A DNA stretch of 64,000 bases from positions 372,001 through 436,000 of the forward strand of contig JAJHTX010000007.1 in assembly GCA_032164295.1 (NCBI GenBank), read 5' to 3'. Origin of the DNA: Inonotus obliquus. Its lineage: Eukaryota > Basidiomycota > Agaricomycetes > Hymenochaetales > Hymenochaetaceae. This document shows positions 12,827-23,866 of the stretch, one piece after another. Positions within the stretch are counted from its first letter, which is position 1. Each line of letters begins with the position of its first letter. The notes below the pieces were generated by a model, which had not been told where the DNA came from, did not search any database, and worked only from the letters and a program-made list of their open reading frames with translations. Position numbers and translations under genes: made by a program.

Positions 12827-14909
12827 ATGATTTCGATACCTGCGAGTGGAACTTTATCGAATAGAGACGATGGAGAAATGTCGGCAACGTCTCCTGTTGA
12901 GGAGTCGGATTCTGGCTTCCTATCGCCTCCGGAGGCTGAACCCGAACCAGGTTTGAATGGCACACCCGTACGATGTACGTATATGACTTGGGACTACTAT
13001 CGAGATATACTAATACAATCTTAGGGTATGATGTACGTCAAGAGTGTATCGCTAACCCGGACCATAGCCAATTTATTCTTGACAGGCAGACCGAAAAGAA
13101 TCTTACACAAAGATAGAACCCTTTGCGGAGAAGCATGACACCAGCGTAGAGTGAGTACTACTCCGCCAGTCTCATTTAAAGCTCATGTTTTCTCAATCCT
13201 GAAACAGATTTTTCTATCATCCGTTGACACTCTCTGCGTTGGCAGTCGGGATGACCTTGATGGCATATGTCGCAACAACCGAGGACGTACTACAAGAAGG
13301 GAAAGACAAACGTCGCTTGCAAGTGACTTGTAAAACCTTGCGCTATTCCAGGCGTAACTGATGGTTCGCACAGAGGCGTTTATGCGGCCACATGTTTTTT
13401 TTTACTCTTCTCGATGCTGCAATTTCGGGACGGTCCATTTGTTCGACCTCATCCTGCATTTTGGCGAATCGTTCTAGGTGTTAACCTACTCTACGAGCTT
13501 GCGCTCGTATTCCTCTTGTTTCAAGATTTAGGCACTGCCCAACAGATGATGAAGTATATTGATCCTAATCTCGGAGTTCCTCTGCCTGAGAAAAGCTACG
13601 CGGAAAACTGCGAGTTCACAATTAGTAACGTCCTGGTATGCGGTTTGATCCTTCAGATTCTTCTATTAATCCGAGTGTTAGGGCGCGATTGACATCTTCT
13701 GTCTCGCGCATGCTTTGGGCTGGTTCGGGAAAGCCCTCATCTTGAGGGATTATTGGTTCTGCTGGGTAACTGGTGCTAATACTCGACTAATTCATCCTGC
13801 TAACTTCCTAGTCAGATTCTCAGTATCGCCTTCGAGCTTGCCGAGTATAGTCTGCAACATCAGCTTGCCAATTTCGCGGAGGTGAGTCCCAAGGAAAGGA
13901 TTCCACAGTCTCTATTTCCTGATTGTTGATCATACCCATACCCATAGTGCTGGTGGGACCATGTGAGTCAAGTAGAATAGACGTGCTAGTCATGAGCTTA
14001 TCAACATTGCCAGTGGATTCTAGATGTGCTTCTGTGCAACTGGCTCGGGACATACCTGGGTAAACTTTTTCATTGTGCTATTCTTGGAATGATGACTGAC
14101 TTTGATTAGGCATGAAGACTTGCCAATACTTCGAAGTGAAGGCAGGTCCAGAGTCAGTTCAGTAGACGGATCAAAGAGATTGATCTCGCATTCTTATCTT
14201 TTCATCAGCATTATGAATGGCGAAGTCTTCGACAGAGTCGTGGTTTCCGTTCAAAGACGAAGCGCGTCATTACACAGTTCTCACCGCATGACTTTACCGC
14301 TTTTGAATGGGAGGGGACTGCCTCATTCCATTCATACGTCACTGTCGTTCTACTCTTAGCAGTTTTTCTTGCGGCAGAATTGAACCCATTCTATCTGAAG
14401 GTATGTCCGTTGGTTATTTCTGAAAGTCTGTCTCACAGTCTGTCCAAGGCACTGCTTTGGATGGAACCGAGCCATCCGATTGTTATCTCAAGGCTAGCAG
14501 GCATATTTATATGCGGCCTCCCAGCAGTTAGGGAACATTATCAATATGTAGGAGACTCTAGGTATGTCATGGCCAAAACCCAGTGGCAATATTCTATGCT
14601 GATAAGGTAACTAGGAGAGTCAAGCGGATGGGTTCTCACGTCTGGCTCCTATTGGGGACGATTATAACTGAGATAGTGGTAATCAGAAAATGGAGCAAGA
14701 ATCAGTTCCCTGAGCCCTTCCCGAAACACGTCAAAGTGGCATGGACCATTGGAGCGACCCTTCTTGTACTTTACCCGTTAGCAAAGGTACGTTACTGCCT
14801 GAACTGATACGACTTTGGAAAGGCTCAAGCTTCGTTGTAGTTTGGCATACCAAGCGCCAGGCGTTATCTGCGCCGTCGACGCAAGGAGATACGAACGAAG
14901 TCGAACTGA
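12827..14909 (+). CDS. Phosphatidylserine synthase, base-exchange type (PSS1/PSS2-like)
   Basis: Integral membrane enzyme, in animals of the ER, that exchanges the head group of an existing phospholipid for serine. It is not the CDP-diacylglycerol Cho1 type of yeasts. Fourteen exons join in phase (12827-12974, 13025-13032, 13086-13150, 13208-13318, 13374-13635, 13682-13765, 13816-13881, 13948-13962, 14014-14059, 14110-14141, 14209-14400, 14449-14561, 14615-14786, 14841-14909) for 460 residues. Diagnostic segments: [85 protein letters not shown] and AVREHYQYV. Several hydrophobic helices are evident. The C-terminus is Arg/Lys-rich. Exons 2 (8 nt) and 8 (15 nt) are microexons. The intron 13319-13373 needs a GC donor; 14142-14208 may too. 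The start could be a Met ~18 codons further in. Confidence 0.92.
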
Positions 14910-16298
14910 GATGTTCCGTGAATGTGAATGTCTCTGTTTTGTTCATTTCTTGTACCTCACGTTCGGGGGCCTCGCAATTTACTATACTTGCGCAGTTTTA
15001 CCAAAGAAGATGGCCGTAAATAGTTCTCTCGTTGGATTATTGTTTCTTTCCAGGAGTTAACATCTGCTTCTTCCCAGTGCAACTTAATGCGCGTGCGAGA
15101 ATATGGGTCTTTCCATCAAACGTCTCAGGCCAAGATTCAGATTATTAACATCCTTACAGCCATGCAACTTGTTGCCCTTACCTAAGTTCTCTATATTTTT
15201 CATATCGGAAATTGCCCTCCGTTTACGAAAGGTCAGGAATATTCTCAGTCGTATAGGCTGGCGCATTCTGACACCTCCCTATCCTCTTCGAACGAGGGAA
15301 TTCATGATTGTTCGATGTTACGGAACCACATCTCTGCAGTTCGGATTTAAACAATATTTCTGGCAAATTTCCCATCACCGTCTTGGTCGTAAGGGAGCAG
15401 CGAGATTAACGGCAATATCGATCTGATGCAGTCACACATACACTCCGTCAACAGCACTCCGTTAGGCTTACCAAAGGTCCTTCCGGAGCCTTCCTCAGAA
15501 CACAAGACCGGAACGTTGGGAACATCTGAATGATGTCCAAAGATAACAAACTTCATTAACTTTCATTATTCGACGAACGTCAAGGGTATGCATGGTCTCA
15601 ACATACGCACTTCTGTTCCTGCCCCACAAACACTCCGCCCTTCTCAGCATCACTGCGGATAAACTCGATGCATCTTATGGACGGAAGTGAGGCTTATTGT
15701 CCAGATAGACGGTCGGAAAACGTCCGGGCTACTCCACATTCTTGCCCTTGAGATCGTCTCTCGTCTGTGTTAAGGCATCCGATGCAGAACGAAGGACACA
15801 AACCTCCCTTAGTTCGCCACGAACCCTCGTCCCCTTGCCATCCGGCTTCCATGTGTCCCTCTCGATAGTCAGGATGCCGCCAAACTGATGCACTGGTCCA
15901 ACTAGTGGGGCCGTCGACCGCCGCGTGCAAGTGCCATAAATCGATATGTGCTTCTTGCTTCTGCTGGTCCGGTCATTTGAGTTTTTGCTTTTGCACGGAA
16001 GCAATGGCAAGTTCTGGATTTGGAGTACGGTCTCCAATCGATTTGCAAGAGTCGGCTCGGATTGACCATCCGGCATTGATCGAAAATGGTACATACAAAG
16101 GCTGGCATCCACGAGGTTTCCCTTTCGAAAGTAGCTGGAATAGTTCATCTATGTATGAGCTCCTCGGATACGTATTGTGCCGTTTCTCGAACAGGAGCTC
16201 TGGCGAGTTGCCTACATCTTCGGGAAACAGGTTTACTTGAGGGTCATGTCGAGGTTACTATGAGTAACGAGATTGGTGATTAGTGATGTTTTCATAGT
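14910..16298. other. Region with scattered short ORFs, no supportable gene
   Basis: Minus-strand frames at 15729-16148 (containing HQFGGILTIERD and LREVCVLRSASDAL) and 15347-15556 look partly protein-like but contain stops and cannot be joined. Possibly another decayed gene beside the ARP6 pseudogene. Confidence 0.35.
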
Positions 16299-16565
16299 CT
16301 AGCGCTTCTTTGCTCTCGTGCGCTTTCTAGCGTCCATGAGAGGATGCCGAAACAGACGTATCGGTTGTGTCCTCGCTTTAGTGTTCTTGTACAGAGTACC
16401 CTCAACCTCAGCGATGTTCGTCATGGTTGATTGGGCAATTCCCAAAGAAGTAGCGGATCTAGGTAATATGGATATGAGATTTCCTGAGCTCTGAGAGCCA
16501 TTCGTTACACAAGTTACTTCGAGAATCAAGAGCAAAGCGTGTATAAGCCACGAGAGCACCATCAT
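16299..16565 (-). CDS. Possible small secreted protein
   Basis: An 88-codon ORF opening at two consecutive ATGs (16565) with a hydrophobic N-terminus (LSWLIHALLLILEV) resembling a signal peptide, then a Ser/Thr-rich part and a strongly basic end (RKRTRAKKR). There are few cysteines (one near the signal peptide end), which is unlike typical fungal effector-type proteins. It sits just upstream of a pseudogene in a gene-poor region, so it could equally be chance. No homologue recognised. Confidence 0.22.
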   Translation of the reverse strand: MMVLSWLIHALLLILEVTCVTNGSQSSGNLISILPRSATSLGIAQSTMTNIAEVEGTLYKNTKARTQPIRLFRHPLMDARKRTRAKKR

Positions 16566-16949
16566 TTTTTGAGCATACACACTATGGTCTTATCAATGCC
16601 ATGAGTGAAAGCAGTATCTGGGAGAGCAGAGAAAGAATGAAAATACCCCTATCAAGATAAGAAATTCCAGTATGCAAAGCTAGCAGGATCCTTCAGTCTA
16701 TTAGTAGTATAAATGGCAGTACTACGGCATAGCTCCTTGGAGACTAGAGGTCAGGCTTGTCCGCCAAAAGTCTCTTGTTCAAGATGAAACCTCTGAAAAA
16801 AAATTTCCAAAGAAGATTGAGTTTTTTCTCGCACGAGTCGCACATGACCTTCGAAGGGCTCTCGTGACTCAGACGCGTGGACAGAACTTGGTTACGACGC
16901 ATCTACAACTCTACCTCCACTGTCAAGTTCGTATCTCTGGAAACGCGAG

Positions 16950-18800
16950 GGTAAAAACACGCTCGGATCGGAAATAGCGCAATCACCGTCAAACCGTTGT
17001 TGCGGTATTAGAAGCGACCCATTGCAATAACCAAGTCGAGTGGCACTCAGTCACTAACCGAACCTGACAGCACTCTTACGCCCAGAATTGACACAAACGC
17101 CGTCGTCCTTCGTACGAAATGAAGAAGGGAGATTTCTTCGGGTTAGGGTTTAAATGATTCAGGGGCTTCAGTTGTTTGCAGTATTGAGTATTGTCCGTCA
17201 CATGAATGGGTACATGTCTGTGCTATCTCCGTATCAATCGGATACTTGCTGATAGACTGGGACACCCAGCAGAAGAAGGTAATGTGTATGAATTATTCTA
17301 GGCAGAAAATTGTATTGAAGGTGTGGCATCGGGTTGAGAATGGTTGCCAAGTGTGTACCAGTTCGACACAAGCGTGTCCGCTTATTGGCAGGCTGCATTT
17401 CAATCTGCGAAGCATCCAAGAGCAGAACGAACAATTTTATATGAGAGGTATGGCTTCTAGTCATATAATTGTTGGGCATAGGAGTCCGTCCGCAAAGGTC
17501 GGTTAACTGGCTGATGGTGGTGTTTGCGCAGCGGTGTTGTTGTTTCCGTTCGGGATACTATTCAGTAATGAAGCGTACTAGGACCTCCTGAATGCATGTT
17601 GATCGTCGATTCCCGAAATGGTCTCACATATTGTGCCACCGATGGGTGGGAAGGTGCTTCAGAAGGGGATTCGAAGGTAGGTTTCAATTTTATAGTCTTC
17701 AGTCCCCTTGGGACTTGAAACCATTATAACCCTGCACATTCGCCAGTCTAGATGTCAAAAGAAAGCTTCTGACGAACTGACTAGAGGGGATGCTTTCGTT
17801 CCGACAGCATGACCTGCTGGGAGAGACATACATTACGAATGATGTGAAGGAGCGGTATTGCTATATATCAATTGCGAGGACGTAGAATACAGTCGGTAGG
17901 CGCCATTGTTGATCGTTGACGGGTGCACTGACTACCTTCCCGCGAGACCAGCTTCGAAAGCCGAAGATCGCGGAGGTGTATACCCTACCAAGATATCCGG
18001 AGAAATGTCGCGGGGCGGGTGCAGAGATTCGTGCAGCGGAGGACGACGTGCAGAGGATGAATACCGATCGGTTCGCGGTGTCCGAGGTTCGGTGTAGGCT
18101 CATTGATATCGGTCTGTGTTTCTTTGAATTGTGGTTCAGTGTCGCATCAAATAATCAATATTCGACTGTCAGGACTTTCCGAGACTGGTTTGTCCCGTAT
18201 GATTGAAGACAACACAATCACGTCTCTGCCAGAGGCTCCGCAGAGTCTGTTCGGGGCCAACTTCGGTCTTGTCGGCGAGAACATCAAGATTACTGAGCTC
18301 CAAGGTCAGCCGTGTGTGCTTCTTAATCTAAACTCCATCCTGAAAACATGGCTCAACTTGTCAGGATGACTGAATTGCGAAGTTTCACTCCCGATGCCCG
18401 ATGAGTACATTTCGCTTCTACAATCAACCAGGCATATCCATGTGGCACCTGGTCTCTGAAACACTTGTCGGGTACCTAGTACAGCCGCAAAGTCCAATTC
18501 CTTTTGAACCGATTTAGCGCATCAACCCAGATAACGCCTTCGTGACGCGGCCGGACTCTCAAGAAGGGGCAAGTAACGCGTGCAGAGGGAAGCTTAAACA
18601 CTCAACTTGGGAAGTGAAAGAATCTGCAGAAGAGACGCCACAGGGGTTGATGAATGATGCGGATTTGTATGCGGGAACTATTAGAATTACGGCTGATTCC
18701 CGTGGAGCGAAGCCTCGGGACGCTACCGGCAATGATGAACGAAACAATGGGAAGAAGACGCTGAGATCTTCGAGATCTTTGTACGGCCAGCAGGGTGCGA
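16950..18800 (+). pseudogene. ARP6 pseudogene (inverted segmental copy that retains intron sequence)
   Basis: Similarity to the ARP6 gene at 1928-3891 runs in order over its full length on the opposite strand: exon 1 traces near 16960-17030, exon 2 at 17090-17150, exon 3 from 17240 (reading YLLIDWDTQ and FNLRSIQEQNEQF), exon 4 around 17520-17690, exon 5 at 17745-17890, exon 6 at ~17950 (KISGEM region), exon 7 at 18170-18310 (TSLPEAPQSLFGANFGLVGENIKI) and exon 9 from ~18520 (DSQEGASNACRGKLKH). Intron sequence is also conserved, including the GTAGGC donor and TGCACTGAC branch region of intron 5, so it is a DNA-level copy, not a retrocopy. Frame breaks include a TAG in exon 4 near 17580. No intact Arp6 can be made. 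Confidence 0.85.
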
Positions 18801-19313
18801 AGTATCAATCCTGATGGTTTTCGGCTTTCCGCGCCTCTACTCGATTGCTGGAATCGGTGGGTTGCGCGACTGGTGTAATAATGCTTACCATGCTCGACTT
18901 CTGGATCGAGTTGTACGTTTTGTTTCTCTAATCAGTTCACTGAGACGAACCCAGTACGTTACAACATCCTTCGAAAGACTCCGTTGCTCGCAGCCGTGGT
19001 TGTGGGACTGGGAAGCATGTTAAAGAGACTTTATTCTCTAGTTGACCTGAGCAAGGGCACGAACTCAATCGGTGGGGCGTATTATTGGACCGGTCTTGCG
19101 TTAGCTATGTTACTGATGCGAGCTTGCTACATGAGATAGATAGCAAGTATAACACACAATATCAAGAACCTGTTAGATGGGGATACGTTTAAATTGCGAA
19201 GTCACTTCAACTCTGCCAGACAGTCAAAAAGTAAACTATGAGGAGACACCGTATTCTCTCGGCTTACAAGGTACTCGGGAGCCAGGTTCGTTTCCTACAC
19301 GTCTATTCTATCG
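18801..19313. other. No supportable gene
   Basis: Short ORFs only, between the ARP6 pseudogene and the candidate membrane-protein exon. Confidence 0.4.
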
Positions 19314-19812
19314 TCAAGAGCAAGAACCGAGCGGTGGGGTAGAAGACGGGGTAGAAGACGGCGATGGCGAACCGAATAACGTCTCTCCGGAATGGACAGA
19401 TACAATACGACATCCCTCCCAGCTTCCCGCAAATTTTGGCGGAGATATTGCAAACGGCACAGCACGCTGTATATCAATTGGATAGGTATGTGCCGGCTTG
19501 GGTTGTGAGATGTTAACATTTGCTCCAGGGAAGAGAGAACGGAGATTGAAACGACTCCAATTTGAGCTGTGGTCCGGTATCACTGAAGCGGTCTGTGTGC
19601 GGTGCAGAGGAAGTATGCTCTCAAAGTCATCGAGCTCGTAATTATATTTCTCGTCTAGTGAGCTCGACGAGTCTTCTGTCGAAGGCACTTCGCCACGCGT
19701 CATTGGTTGTGAAGCTTGCTGACCTCCTTGTCTGCGACATACGATCCTTCGAATGAACTTGGAGATCCGTTCAAGACAGAAGAGGAGAAAGAATATAGTG
19801 GTGACAATGACG
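19314..19812 (-). CDS. 3' exon of a probable single-pass membrane protein
   Basis: An open frame of ~165 codons ends at a TGA at 19314-19316. It starts with a membrane-helix-like segment (GVIVTTIFFLLF) followed at once by basic residues (RRIVCRRQ), then a long Ser/Pro/Asp-rich tail (EDSSSSLDEKYNYELDDFES; SPSPSSTPSSTPP). This is the layout of fungal one-pass membrane proteins with a cytoplasmic tail. The frame opens after a stop with no ATG before the helix, and an acceptor-like CTTGGCAG precedes GCGTC, so the N-terminal ectodomain must be in upstream exons (19830-20150 or beyond) that I could not resolve. It could also be a truncated remnant. No function assigned. Confidence 0.4.
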
Positions 19813-20858
19813 CCTGCCAAGTTGCAAGATCATGTCTCTAGGTATCAGCGAGGGAGAATATACGATAGAAAGAAGGGGGAAATGACCTATGACTATGGCA
19901 TCAGACTTGCACAAAGGCAGTTTGTTGAAGACAGGTGTACACGTCATTTCAACGATTGGGACAAGACGAGCAAGTGTCTTCAAAGCTTCTAAAGAGCTTG
20001 GTTGCAGTGGTAGTAGGGGGATGAGATGTACTCTGGCGACAGCATTCTGGCCTTAAACATACTATTAAAGCGATAATGAGGATTTGGTCCAAGACTGAAT
20101 TTGTCAATCCGATCGCGCAATCCAATAGGCTAACCAATCTCGTCCCCAAGACAGATTGAGACCGAAGGCAAAAGGTTGGTTTCCTACGCTACGCATTTCT
20201 CGCTGCGGCGTTGTAAACACCCGGACAAGTATCAAGAGCTACAGATAGAATGTCTTGACTTGTGGCCTCCCCAGTAATAGGAATGAACATCACTGCTCAA
20301 AGGTACCGTTTGCAGTTACTCAATACCATGAAACATGATTTCTAGATCCAGTAGCTCGTTACTTACTTCTTGAGTGAACTTTCCTCGAAAGTTCTGTTTT
20401 GTGTGTCCGGCCAATGACTCTGGATATCATCCTGATTTGTTAGTACTGCCAAGCAAGCATGTCGAAACAAGATGAACTATTCATTTGGGGAAATAATGAT
20501 CGATGTGATGGCACGTTCGTTAATGTTGATCCGCTCGGATCAAAACCATCTAAAGTCTCCTGGCTTGTGATTTCGTTGTAGAGCTTCGAATTTTCAATCT
20601 TAAAAACTGATTTTAACAACCATAAAAATGAAAGACTGCTAGGAATGCCACAGGTAATGATACGAATCTCTCGCGGAATTTTGCTCGTTTTTAGGTGATA
20701 TATCAACCATGGAAACAAGTGAGATGGGGATGACGGCACCGACGCTGGTGGGCGGGCCGTCGGGCCGTCGCGTAACGACTTGAATAAAATATAGACTGGG
20801 ACGCACTCTGAACCGCGCTGAACCACCACGTCCCCACCGCTCACCTCGCTCACCTTGC
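19813..20858. other. Unresolved upstream exons / GUT2 promoter region
   Basis: May contain 5' exons of the minus-strand membrane protein (a hydrophobic frame at 19949-20149 is a candidate) and the promoter of the glycerol-3-phosphate dehydrogenase gene. Nothing is certain. Confidence 0.3.
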
Positions 20859-23361
20859 ATGCCTCTATACAGCAGGGTATTCTCTCGAAGAACATTTGTA
20901 TATGTATCATCAACAGCAGCAGCGACAACAGTAGCAGCGGGCGGGTACTATTACTATCTACATCATGGATCGAGTCCGACATACCCGCCTTCTTTCGTGA
21001 GGAATGAGAGAAGCAGGAGACCACCTCCGCCTTGGACGCCACCGACGCGAAAGGAGGTGATAGATAGGTTGAAGAGGTCTGTGAGTGATGTGGAAGAACA
21101 GTTTGATTTGCTTATTGTTGGTGGTGGAGCGACGGGTGCTGGTGTGGCGGTCGATGCGGCAACTCGAGGACTTAGAGTCGCACTTGTTGAAAGGGATGAT
21201 TTCAGTTCAGGTGAGACTTACAAGCTGTTTATAGAGAACTTGGACTGATACTTGTGTAGGTACTTCATCCAAATCAACGAAACTCGTTCACGGTGGAGTT
21301 CGTTATCTCCAGAAAGCAGTAATGGAGCTGGATTATGAGCAATACAAGCTCGTTAAGGAAGCTCTACACGAGCGGCGGATCTTCTTACAAACTGCGCCTT
21401 ATCTTTCGCACATGCTACCCATCATGCTACCAGTCTACAAATACTGGCAAGTTCCGTATTATTGGGCCGGGTGTAAGATGTACGATATCCTCGCCGGAGA
21501 GGAGAACATGGAATCGTCGTATATGATGAGTAAAGGCAAGGCTCTCGAGGCATTTCCGATGCTTAAACAGGAAGGACTGGTCGGTGCGATCGTATATTAT
21601 GACGGACAACATAATGATTCTCGTATGAATATGGCACTTGTCATGACTGCCGTGAAACACGGAGCTACTGTTGCGAATCACGTCGAAGTGACGCGACTTG
21701 AGAAGGATCCGGATACTGGGCAACTCAAAGGCGCAGTCGTACGGGACACACTTACGAGAGAATCATGGCCTATACGAGCGCGTGGCATAATCAATGCGAC
21801 TGGTCCATTCGCGGATTCACTACTGACCTTGGATAATCCGTCTCACCAACCGATCGTCCAACCCGCCGCGGGTGTTCACATTACGCTTCCAAATTACTAT
21901 GCACCACGTAACATGGGACTGCTCGACCCCGCTACTTCCGACGGACGGGTCATTTTCTTCCTTCCTTGGCAAGGGAGTACGATTGCCGGTACTACGGATA
22001 GCCCCTGTGCAATTGAACACGAACCGAAACCGCGAGAGGAAGATATTGACTGGGTATTAGACGAGGTACGACACTACCTATCTCCGGATATCAAAGTTCG
22101 ACGCGGGGATGTTTTGTCCGCATGGTCAGGTATCCGACCACTCGTGCGAAATCCAAACGCGGCGCGTACGGAAGGCTTAGTCCGGAATCATATTGTTCAT
22201 GTCTCGCCTTCCGGATTGCTCACTATCGCCGGAGGGAAATGGACTACTTACCGGAAGATGGCGGAGGAAACTGTTGATGCGGCCGTCGAAGCTTTCGGGT
22301 TGGAGGCAAGAGCGAAAAGCGGATGTGTTACCGAGAGTGTGCAACTCCTGGGATCGGAAAGATGGTCGAAGAATATGTTCATCGGACTAGTCCAACGTTA
22401 TGGCGTCGATGCGGACGTTGCCCAGCACTTAGCGGAGAACTACGGTGATCGCGCGTGGACCGTCTGTTCGCTAATCGAGCAACCCGATTCGGATAGCAGT
22501 ACGAGTGTCGGATCCGGATTGGATTTGACTGCCCGACTAGATCCACACTACCCATTCATCCTCGCTGAAGTCCTCTACGCGATTAAGAACGAATACTCAC
22601 AAACAGTTACAGACGTCCTCGCTCGACGTACGCGTTTAGCGTTCTTGGATTCTCGTGCTGCGCTCGGTGCTGTTCCGCGCGTTGTTGAGGTCATGGGTGC
22701 AGAGATGGGATGGGGAATCAAGAGGAGGAAAGAGGAGGCGAGGAGAGCTGTGGTGTTCTTGAAGAGTATGGGGCTTGAACTTGGTCCTGAAGAGGTAGAA
22801 GTCGAGGTTAGTAGGGCTGTGCCGGTTGGAGCAGAGTGGTCATTCAGTAACTTGGGAGTGAAACTGGGCCTGGGCCTTGGTACGCAATGGAGTTCTGCGT
22901 CTAGTATTTCGCCCGCGGAGCGTACACGTTCGTACTTCACTCTAGAAGAGATAAACGAACTCCGGGCTATCTTCACCTCACATGCAACTGCGCCCACGGT
23001 CGAATCTGACACCGACCCACCACCAGCACATGCACTCCGCCTCTCCAAAGCCACCCTCCTCGAAACTCTCGACTCCCTCCCTCTTCCACTCTCTTCTTCG
23101 TCTTCTACCACAACCTCTCCAACCTCTCCCAACACTCGTCAAATCCGCCCAGACGACATCCACTACGTCTTATCAGTCTCGGATCTCTCCACTCAACAGT
23201 CCTATGACTTTGACGAGTTTGTAGAGATTTGTGAGGGTTTGAGGGAAGTGTTGTCTCGACCTCCCAAACAACTTAAGAATGGGAAAGGGAAGAAGAATGG
23301 GGAAAAGGAGAGGAGAAGGCGGCGGGCTATTCCCGTTGAGAAGAGTGGCGGTGGTGTGTAG
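20859..23361 (+). CDS. GUT2: FAD-dependent glycerol-3-phosphate dehydrogenase, mitochondrial
   Basis: Oxidises glycerol-3-phosphate to dihydroxyacetone phosphate at the mitochondrial inner membrane and passes electrons to ubiquinone (glycerol utilisation and the G3P shuttle). Two exons (20859-21210, 21260-23361) give 817 residues. The N-terminus is Arg/Ser/Thr-rich (YSRVFSRRTF), as in a presequence, followed by a hydrophobic Ala/Tyr-rich helix. Then come the FAD fold DLLIVGGGATGAGVAVDAATRG, ERDDFSSGTSSKSTKLVHGGVRYL, the substrate region with INATGPFAD and PAAGVHITLP, GTTDSP, and the C-terminal GGKWTTYRKMAEETVD. The family is usually ~600-730 residues. The extra C-terminus (from about residue 660) resembles a weak EF-hand pair as in animal GPD2, with an insert of Ser/Thr/Pro. 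A large antisense frame here is a shadow. Confidence 0.95.
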
Positions 23362-23866
23362 AAGGGTGCATGGGTTCTGTGATACCCTATTGGACATTTG
23401 TGGTTTTGTTCGCACTCTCTTCTTTAATCCTGTTCACCCATCGCTACACTCGTTAGATACATATAAACATGCAACTATACTGTAACAATAATTTTCGATT
23501 TCCTTTCTCGCCCCGTTGTTTTACCAATAGAATGTGTAGTACGCAATGTATAGACGAGAAGAAGCCTTCTATGGGCACGTTTGTTGTATATGTACAAGCT
23601 GAGATGAATGTGCTTTGAGGTCCGGACGATGACGAACGTGCCGACACTTACAAGGTGCTCTTTCCGGAACTGGGAATTTTACGACGATTATTGATAAGAA
23701 ACTGTTTATCATTGCTATTGATACACTATACTCTCTGTGTCGCGGCAGCTCTCTTCTTGGGCGTTGCACTTTTCTGAATAGGTATCGATGACTGCTACAC
23801 CAATCTGGACAAAGGTCCTCAAGGATCATACAGCTTGTCAGTTTCTTTCAGAAACTCGGTTTCCAT
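23362..23866. other. Convergent intergenic region
   Basis: 3' UTRs of GUT2 (+) and the P450 gene (-). No ORF with support. Confidence 0.5.

Noticed and set aside
20440..21042. 200-codon minus-strand ORF over the GUT2 start
   Set aside because: Antisense to the GUT2 leader and presequence; starts and ends arbitrarily and has no family signature.
22575..23135. 186-codon minus-strand ORF
   Set aside because: Antisense shadow of the Ser/Pro-rich C-terminal part of GUT2.
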